A stretch of DNA of 64,000 bases from assembly GCF_002776525.5 (NCBI RefSeq), contig NC_045438.1:149460095-149524094 (forward strand), read 5' to 3'. The notes below the pieces were generated by a model, which was not told the DNA's origin, did not search any database, and was given only the letters and a program-made list of their open reading frames with translations. This DNA comes from Piliocolobus tephrosceles (lineage: Eukaryota; Chordata; Mammalia; Primates; Cercopithecidae). A program made the translations under genes and the position numbers. Below are positions 56,716 to 64,000 of the stretch, piece by piece. Numbering within the stretch: the first letter of the stretch is position 1; the number at the start of each line of letters is the position of its first letter.

Positions 56716-57524
56716 AAATTTTTTGATATATTGCTTCAGCATAGATTAGGGCTACGCATTCCTTGAAACTGTATGCACAGCTAAGTTTCAGGTCTTTTTG
56801 CATGTGATACCTCATGTGTTAGGTAGACTCATTTTTTAGTTAGCAATTGAGATAGCTAAGAGACCAGAAGTTTTGACTACTGAACTGCACGTCTCACATG
56901 GAAGAGCTAACTAGCATTCCTGATTTGTAGGACAGCAGTAAAACTGGTCTCTCTATAACTTATGTAGATCTTGGCTATATCAGAATTATTCCAGGCTGTG
57001 GTAAGAAGTCTAGTTACTCACCTTTGGGAGAGTTGTGGGAAGATAGTATGTGCCACTATAAGACAGTCTGGGATGCCACCACAAACCACTTCCAGAGGTC
57101 CAGGACATAGGGAAAGACATTTGATGGGAAGGGAGAGGTATGCAATGGAATGGTGGCTGGAACACCTGCTCTTACCTTCTGGAAGCATAATCCTAAATGA
57201 GCATGTGGTCATGAAACACAAAGGCAGGTGAGGAAAAATAGTATTGGCCATGATCCTTGCTTTGGCATATTGGAAATCTGGTCATTTCATTCAAATATTC
57301 TATTTGCCATCATGATGACTACACCTTATAAGTTTGATCTAAAGCAGACATTCGCTTCAAATGCCCAATTATTAATGCATGGCAAAAAAGTATGACAACA
57401 GTGCCAGATTTCCATGGACCAAAATAATCACTCAACTCTTTAAAGCAAACAATTAAGACTAGCCAGATGTATATTAAAGGGAAACCAGAGAGCTTAAGTG
57501 TACTATAGATTTGCCATTTCATTC
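56716..57524. other. Single-copy sequence, nothing recognised
   Basis: Frames of 77-86 codons on opposite strands at 57000-57250 overlap each other and match nothing known. Confidence 0.5.
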
Positions 57525-57615
57525 ACGTAGTCAGCACGTGGAACATCTACTAGGTATCAGGTATGGTGTCAATGGCTGAGGATACAAAGAGTAATAAAAT
57601 ATAGACTCATTTTGT
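57525..57615 (+). repeat. Ancient LINE-like relic (L2-associated motif)
   Basis: 'catctactaggtatcaggtatggtg', then 'aatggctgaggatacaaagag', fits the old repeat also seen at 15795 and 39190. Confidence 0.5.
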
Positions 57616-58820
57616 CAATAGAGACATGCATATTAACTTTGGCTCAGAAGTAACTATTACTCATAACATTGTATGATCATGAATTTCAATGAATTGAGAA
57701 CAGTCTGAGCATAATGTTTTAGCACAGGTGGAACTAATTATAAGTGGTTATTTTGATTTGGACAGTGACATTACCTACTCTTTCTCTGATCAAACTTCTG
57801 TACAAGATTCAACATGTTTTCACCTCCCACATATTGTCAGATATTAACTCCAGCTGCTTTCTTTTCTGTGCCACATTTAAAAACACCCTTTCTTTTTAAG
57901 GCTTTATCACCCTATCCTTTATCTAGACCTCACTGACTTTGTTCTATCAAACAGCAGCTGAAAAATGATTATATGCAAAATTTCAGTGTTTTCTCCAACT
58001 TCATATTTGTGAATATTCCAAAGAAGAGTTCTGTTCTTTCCTCTGGCTTTTCATCAGTGAACGTGTTACTCTTTTCCTTTCTTTCAATTCCAAAGAAAAT
58101 ATCACTTTTCAATACGGTACAAACAGTTAGCTTTTGCTCACTGAAGCAAAATTTTCAAGTATTTGATTCTTCCTCAGATTATTGTACTCCCAGGTAAATT
58201 AAATGTCAGCGTGAGGGATAGCTTCACCCACTTCTGTAGCTGGCTTTATTCAATCCAAATAAGTCTTAAGGGAACAGCCCGCACAGCACAGCTTTCTATC
58301 ACATTCCAAAGGCTTTCTCCCTCTGAGTATGCCTGGTCCAACCAGAAATTCTGAAGAAAAGCTAAGAATTCTAAATACTCAGTGGATTTCAGAAATGGGA
58401 TCGAGTAAAATCCAACCCTAGGTGTTACATAAAAGGAACTTACTATTCTGGATGGCACCAAATGAAGTAAGACATGGTTAAAGAAAAATAAAACTTCATT
58501 TATCATATAATAAAGCTAAGTGACACATTCTTTGACTCTTAAAAATTAAAGAGAAAAGAAAAGAACCAAAACCCTAGAAACATAATGGGATTTTTTTTAA
58601 TGAAGGAATAGGAACGAGGAATTCTTTTCTCTTAAATTGTCACAGGGAGCTTCCTTTCAGGAACTGTCATCCCTTTCTTACCATTCTTTCCACCCCTTAC
58701 CACAAGGTCAACTGCCGGCTAGAGTACCCTCAGCTGGGTCCCCCTGAGAATCCAGGTAATACGCCTACCCATTCCAGCCCAACTGTGCCTGAGCTCAGTT
58801 TGGACTTGTTAGAACCAGAG
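57616..58820. other. Single-copy sequence, nothing recognised
   Basis: About 1.2 kb with no named repeat. Confidence 0.5.
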
Positions 58821-58906
58821 CCAATATCAAGATCCCTTTGTGTGGGTAGAAGCGCAGATCACCTCCAGATGTGTGCAAGATTAGCCCATCAATAGAATAT
58901 AAATAG
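58821..58906 (+). promoter_or_regulatory. CCAAT and TATA motifs at promoter-like spacing
   Basis: CCAAT at 58821-58825 and TATAAATAG at 58898-58906, 73 bases apart, in a locally less AT-rich single-copy segment (58650-58860). A start site would be expected near 58930. No open frame or splice structure downstream supports a gene, so this may be coincidence. Confidence 0.2.
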
Positions 58907-59489
58907 AGCTGCTCATCAATCCTCCCCATAGTTTTCCTTCAGTCTCATGCTCCTGAGGTATGGATTAGAGGGAAAGATGTATCATCTGCAAGGTTTTCCA
59001 GGTTCATTTTTAAGAAAGTCAGGTTTTCAGTGGAACTTGGTCTGCCTGGGGCAAGGTTCCTAGATATGTCACAGCCACAGGTGGCTGCACAGAGGAGCAC
59101 ATGCTGGAAAGAAAGGGCACCTCACCCAGACAACAAGCCTGAGCCCCGGGGAGGCTGCAAGTCCTTCCTGGGTCATTCTCTAACCTGGTCTCCTTCACGG
59201 CTCATTACTTAGGACCAGAGAGTTTGAAACTAAGTGAATTAGAAGCAGGTATTGGGCCCTCACTTATAAATACTCTAAAAAAAAAATGATGAAGTAATAC
59301 ATTCTTTTATATATAGTTACTGCCTGAAAAAATGTGAAGGAAGATAAATAGAACAGTACCAAAAGTCTCCTCACTGAAAGCCAAAGTATAATATACTCAA
59401 ATCTGGGTATTTTTTTTTTTTTTACAAAAATGACTTACATTTTTTTATCCACTAATTTGTAGATTTATAACCCACATACCTTCACACAA
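58907..59489. other. Single-copy sequence
   Basis: Short homopolymer runs at 59277-59287 (A) and 59411-59424 (T). Nothing else recognised. Confidence 0.5.
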
Positions 59490-59600
59490 ATTTCAGAATA
59501 TCAGAAACTCTAGGACTCACTATAAATCCTAGAATGTTAGATCCTGAAGGGTCTTTTGGGTTTACCTATCCACAGACGAAGACGCTGATGGCTGCAACCC
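59490..59600 (-). repeat. Possible MIR3-like SINE relic
   Basis: 'cctagaatgttagatcctgaagggtctttt' then TATCCACAGACGAAGACGCT resemble the arm 'gaatcttagagttggaaggg ... acagatgaggaaactg'. Weak. Confidence 0.35.
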
Positions 59601-60239
59601 AAATGACCTGTATTTGCAGATTCTCTTCCTACTAGCATAGGCTCTTGGAACTTTGGTATGAAGAGAAATTCCAAGGTTTTAGAGGAAAGCAGTATGTTTT
59701 GAAACTGACTTTGTTCAAAACACTTAGTGTAATTCAATGATCCATGAAGGAGAGCCGTATCTGGGAACAGAACCAAGTTCTCCCATCAAACAAACTGGAG
59801 ATGCAATCTGGTCTGTTGACACTAAAGGAATATACCACTTTCTCCACTATGAGCAAAATTAGACTATTTTTGAAACAAAATTAGACTCTCAGGCAGCATG
59901 ATCTAGTCAGAATAGACTCAGATTCTTACCAGCTGCTGCTTGTGTTATTGCCATCCCTGGGCCAATAAGAGCATACTGCTGAATTTGAAATGCTCCGTGT
60001 CCGTCTCTGGACTGCTATTTTGGCCACTCTGAGGATAGATAGCTGATTTTGAAAATGCTTTACATCAAAATGAATCTCACATTAGTATGCACTTCAAGTT
60101 CATAACTATGTTACCCTAAGTAGCTTTTTAATATTTTATTATAATTAGTATATGTAGCTTTGTGCTCCTCTAAAAACTAAACTTTTCTTTTTATTAACCC
60201 CAGCTGTTCTGATTCTGTAACAAAAAGAATGCATCAGGG
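59601..60239. other. Single-copy sequence, nothing recognised
   Basis: A short local repeat, CAAAATTAGACT, occurs at 59854-59865 and 59877-59888 (period 23). Confidence 0.5.
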
Positions 60240-60485
60240 AAAGTAATAAACCAATCAACCAACCAGTATTCATTGAGCACCTATTGATGGTCATGCCAGA
60301 GCTGACCAAGATCAGGAGCTTCTGTATCTCCAAATAGTGTTTTGTTTTGTTTTGTTTTTTAACTACCACTGCATCAATGAATCACAAGGGGTGGAACAAA
60401 TGAGCTCCGTGAGACCAGGTACTGGGTCTCCCCAAGTGCTTGGGATATTGCAGCCCCTCAATGAATATTTGATGAATGAATGAAA
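60240..60485 (+). mobile_element. L2-type 3' fragments with a (GTTTT)n tract
   Basis: AGTATTCATTGAGCACCTAT (60264 on) is the antisense motif. TGAGCTCCGTGAGACCAGGT and 'cctcaatgaatatttgatgaatgaatg' (60400-60482) are the sense L2 3' end. A (GTTTT)4 run lies at 60337-60360 between them. Two relics in opposite orientation are likely. Confidence 0.55.
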
Positions 60486-61269
60486 TAGCTGAGATTTGGC
60501 TCCAAATTTTCCTCTGTATGTACTGCTTTAGTAATGGGCCAGTTAGAATATTATGAGACTCAGAGGCCATCTGTATCCCTGTAGCTCAAAACTTAGACTA
60601 GAAGCAAGCCTGAACTTCGAGTTGTGTAACACCTCCGTCTAGTCTCTACTGTGGTCCTCTTTGATTCTTCCATCTTACCATTTCATGCCTGAAGGAAGGT
60701 AAAATGGATTTTTGTGATTTCTGCCAGATTATAACTCTCCCCTTGAGGTCCCATATTGGTCCCCGAAGCCTCGTTTTGACCCATCTGAGATATTGTCCAT
60801 GTTCAACTGAAATTGTGTGAAAGTGAGTTTAGTACAAAGATATTGAGCCGTCAATAGTTATTATCCTAGACTCTATAAATGGGGTCCAAGGACCACAGGA
60901 ACATCTTGAGGTTTCAAGTTCATTATTTTTCCTGAAATGAGAATCCATGGCTTTCACTAGATTTTCATGTACAACATTCACAACCACTATCCTACAAATT
61001 AGTGTATGCAACCGACACAAACTATGTGCCTCGAAGACAGCTAGTCCCTTGAGGAGAAAAGTCAAGATGCTATGTCACAACATGCTGTATTTACTATCTG
61101 GATGTTAAGACTACGTTATAAAAACTAGTTCATGTATATCATGTATATCATTTGAAAAAGTAATTCTTCTCCCCATCCAAAGGAGTCACCAAGCTTCTCT
61201 TTACATTGTGATCTTTTATTTCTAGAATATGACTCAAGTTACAAAGATATATTTCAGTGTACTTCTTTA
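60486..61269. other. Single-copy sequence, nothing recognised
   Basis: A tandem CATGTATATCATGTATATCA duplication (10-bp unit) lies near 61131-61150. Confidence 0.5.
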
Positions 61270-61368
61270 GGAGGCCATCTGATAAAGTCAAAGACAACGT
61301 CTATCTTGATCTTTGCCTGATACAGAAGAGGCACTCAACAATTACTTATTGATTGAGTGAATAAGGCA
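61270..61368 (+). mobile_element. L2 LINE 3' end relic
   Basis: 'gtctatcttgatctttgcctgatacag' then GGCACTCAACAATTACTTAT then TGATTGAGTGAATAAG follow the L2 terminus. Confidence 0.6.
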
Positions 61369-63329
61369 AAAAGAACAGGAGGTGCACCTGTATTTTTATG
61401 GTTGCTTCTAACTTGCACCTGAAGATGCCTTTACAAAGTTCTAGGACTACTTATATTTTCTGCAAAGATTTAATATTGAAATATGGAAGTAATCCACTGA
61501 ATTTCACAATTATAGATGGGAAATTGTTCACATTATACAAGGTTGTCTAAAAGCAAAGGTGCTGCCCTTCAATAACTTATGAAATAAATATACATAAAAA
61601 CAAAGGACAAAAGTAAAAGATGGGGAATGGTCAACAAATATTACTGCAGAGGGGGGCTTTGGAAGACATGAGAATATACCCCTTCTAAACAATATAGCTC
61701 TATTATTTATAAATATGTGCAGTCCATCAGAACTAGGTTTTTACCATTCCCCTAAACTTGTCTAATTTTGAATGCCACAACACTGGAAGACAGAGAAGAC
61801 TTTGAGAAACAACATAAAGCAAGCCATAAACATAATTATTCAAAGCCTAAACAATGAAAAATTGGGCCATGAAAAAGAAAAATGAATAGAACATTAATAA
61901 CAAATCTTCAAATATATCAAGATTCTCACTTAGAGAATGGTACGAGTCTACTCTCCACTTCCAATAATCAGAAAAGTATGGACAGACTAAAAAGCAGCAT
62001 GAGGCAGTTAAATGAGACATACATAAAGGTTACCAGACAGCATGAGATCCTGAAATATCTGATCCTAAATGAGACTGGGCAAGCTCCTTTCCTAAAGCAC
62101 TTTAGAAAACAAGACAGATTCTTTGCAGGACTGAATAGATGATCTCTCATCTCCTCCTTCACCCTAATGGGTTTTTAATCTAATAGAAACAAACAAAACA
62201 AGGAATTGAATACTCTTCCAGTTGATGGAGAATTTCCCATTTTGGCCTCACTACTATGTTCCTTCAGAACATATGGCAATAGTTGAAAGGATTTAGTACA
62301 GAAAATCTGCTGGTCACTCAGAGAGAGACCCAATATGCATCAGCAGTGAAAATCTGATTTCTTATTTCTAAAATGTGGCCCAAATAGCTTATCTGGTTTT
62401 CTGTGTGTGTGATTGTTGCATTTCCAAGACTGAAAGCTCACTGTAGCAAAAAGCAATTAATTGAATGATGAGTCCGTGCTAACATGCCTGTGTGTGTGGA
62501 TAATAGAGATAACTTAATATGCATCTAATGCCACTATTAATTTATCATCTCCACCATTTAATTTTTGAAATACAATGATTTCTGAATAAAGAACCAAACG
62601 CTTGAGAAAATATTTTCTAACAATTTTACGAAAGAACAAGTTAATTGCATCTAAAACTATTTAATTAGTTAACGTTAACTTTATTACACATGCTATAAGC
62701 CTTTTAATACATTTTGATCACTTAAGGACTGCATTCACAATGATCTCTTTCAGTAAAGTGTAAGGTCCTTTACCATTACCATCATGACTATCATGTCTTT
62801 TCTTATTTTAAGCCAAGTGGAAATTTCACAGAATTTAGCATTTAGAGAGCTTGTTATGGAAAATGTTTAAACCAGCTTCATCATTCAAGTAAAACTACCT
62901 CATCAGTAAATCCTAGTAAAGAAAGAGGCATATACTGTATTTGGTAAAATTGCAATGTACACCTTTCACTAAGGAATTGGAGAGTTTGGTAATTACATGG
63001 CCTCAGTAGGTCCTTTTCTTAGGCCTCAGATAAATTCTTATCATCCCAGTCTATGACTTGTAGATTGTTAGGCAGAGGTTGTGTAGAAGGTATCAAAAGT
63101 ACCTTTTCCTTTGGATGGGAAGACCAAGGCTTGGGAATTGTGTCTTCCTCCAGGTTCACTGCCTCCCTTGACATTCCACCCTTAAACATTCAAATTTTAT
63201 CATTTTCCCAACTTGAAAACCAACAAAGAAGTGTGTGGCCTCTCTAACCCAAAAATTAATTTTTAAAAAGGTTTATTTACTTTTACTTACTTATTCAATT
63301 TTAACACCATGACCCTATGTTTTAAAAAT
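61369..63329. other. Single-copy stretch
   Basis: About 2 kb without a recognised repeat. It holds an 86-codon plus frame (61882-62142) with charged, protein-like text (MDRLKSSMRQLNETYIKV, FLKHFRKQDRFFAGL), which I do not recognise and which may be chance. Confidence 0.5.
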
Positions 63330-64000
63330 TCAATGTTACAATTATTTATTGCTATTATTGGATTTGCTGGATAAGTATATTTTTATAATTCTTTTGTTGA
63401 TACATGTTTGTACATGTTCATGGGATACATGGATATATTGATACATGCATAGAATATGTAATGATAAAGTCGGGTATTTAGGATCTGTCATCTGAAGCTT
63501 TCATCATTTGTGTTGGGAACATTCCAAGCCGTCTTTAAATATACAATACATTGTTTTTAACTATACTTACTCTACTGTGCTTTTGAACATTAGAACTTAT
63601 CCCATGTATCTAACTGTATATGTGTAGCTATTAGCCAACTTTTCATCCTCTCCTCCTCGCCATCCCCCACACCCTTCCCAGCCTCTGGTAACTAATCATT
63701 GTACTATCCATCTCCATGAAATCAACTTTTTAAGCTCCCATATATGAGTGAGAACATGCAATGTTTGTCATATGATAGTTCTAGTTTTAACTGGACTACT
63801 ATTCTATGATAGTTCTATTTTTAATTTTTTGGGAACCTCCATACTGCCTTTATAATGGCTATGCTAATTTACATTCCAATCAACAATGCTTAAGAATTCC
63901 CTTTTCTCTGCATCTTCACCAGCATCTGTTACTCTCTGTGTTTGATAATAGCCCTAATAACTGGGGTGAGATGATAGCTCATTGTGGTTTTGGTGTGCAT
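63330..64000 (-). mobile_element. Old L1 (L1PB/L1MA-like) 3' end, runs off the window
   Basis: Antisense L1 3' UTR: 'tgatacatgcatagaatatgtaatgataaagtcggg', 'gtgttgggaacattccaa', CTACTGTGCTTTTGAACATT, 'cccagcctctggtaactaatcattg', 'atgagtgagaacatgcaatgtttgtc'. It then jumps to ORF2 3' blocks ('atgatagttctatttttaattttttggg', CAGCATCTGTTACTCTCTGT). About 200 bp of the usual text between them is missing. A short GATAGTTCTA(G/T)TTTTAA duplication marks the junction (63774-63825). Confidence 0.88.

Noticed and set aside
1..64000. CRISPR array, operon, phage, plasmid or other bacterial system
   Set aside because: No regularly spaced repeats with unique spacers and no dense coding. The sequence is primate nuclear DNA throughout.

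Overview
This window is primate nuclear DNA, most likely from an Old World monkey (macaque/baboon/guenon lineage). The whole window is a mosaic of Alu, L1, MIR, L2, MER and MaLR fragments. The nearly intact Alu at 42391-42679 and the truncated one at 14214-14378 carry variants I know from cercopithecid AluY subfamilies: CTCAAGC near the start, AAACTAGCCGGGCGAGG in the second arm, and GATCCGGCC where human AluY has GATCGCGCC. Overall base composition is AT-rich. I see no intact protein-coding gene, no rRNA, tRNA or snRNA gene and no CRISPR array. The window looks intergenic or deep-intronic. Almost all open frames are either shadows of L1/Alu sequence or of chance length. Layout: 0-5.4 kb holds an old L1 3' end split by MER20, a complete MER1A with target-site duplication, and two CA/TA microsatellites separated by a 34-base insert that recurs 1.4 kb away. 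5.4-14.4 kb holds two ancient reverse-strand L1 fragments, a three-armed Alu, a long (TG)n tract and a 5'-truncated young AluY. 15-17.4 kb has a MaLR LTR, a MIR and MER5 copies. 17.45-23.66 kb is a full-length reverse-strand primate L1 (L1PA type) inserted into a MER5A and flanked by a target-site duplication; both ORFs are broken. 23.7-31.5 kb holds an unidentified 96-codon frame, (AC)n, an AluJ, an L1M carrying two nested Alus, and a 5'-truncated L1PA. 33.4-39.4 kb holds a MaLR LTR and an L1 array in permuted order. 41-48.8 kb holds MER30, an Alu left monomer, the young AluY, a small CpG-rich block, and a 240-bp direct duplication, one copy of which interrupts an antisense MaLR LTR. 48.8-64 kb is mostly single-copy DNA with scattered MIR/L2 relics and one AluS, ending in an old reverse-strand L1 that runs off the window. 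There is no set of genes working together. What the window records is the order of insertions: MIR/L2 and MER5 first, then MaLR LTRs and L1M, then AluJ/AluS, then L1PA and cercopithecid AluY. I did not find a convincing undescribed biological system. The items most worth checking are the 34-base templated insert, the 240-bp local duplication, the permuted L1, the CpG-rich block near 43.1 kb and the perfect RFX-type palindrome at 54.66 kb. Repeat family names come from memory of consensus sequences and were not checked against a library, so boundaries are approximate unless a target-site duplication fixes them.
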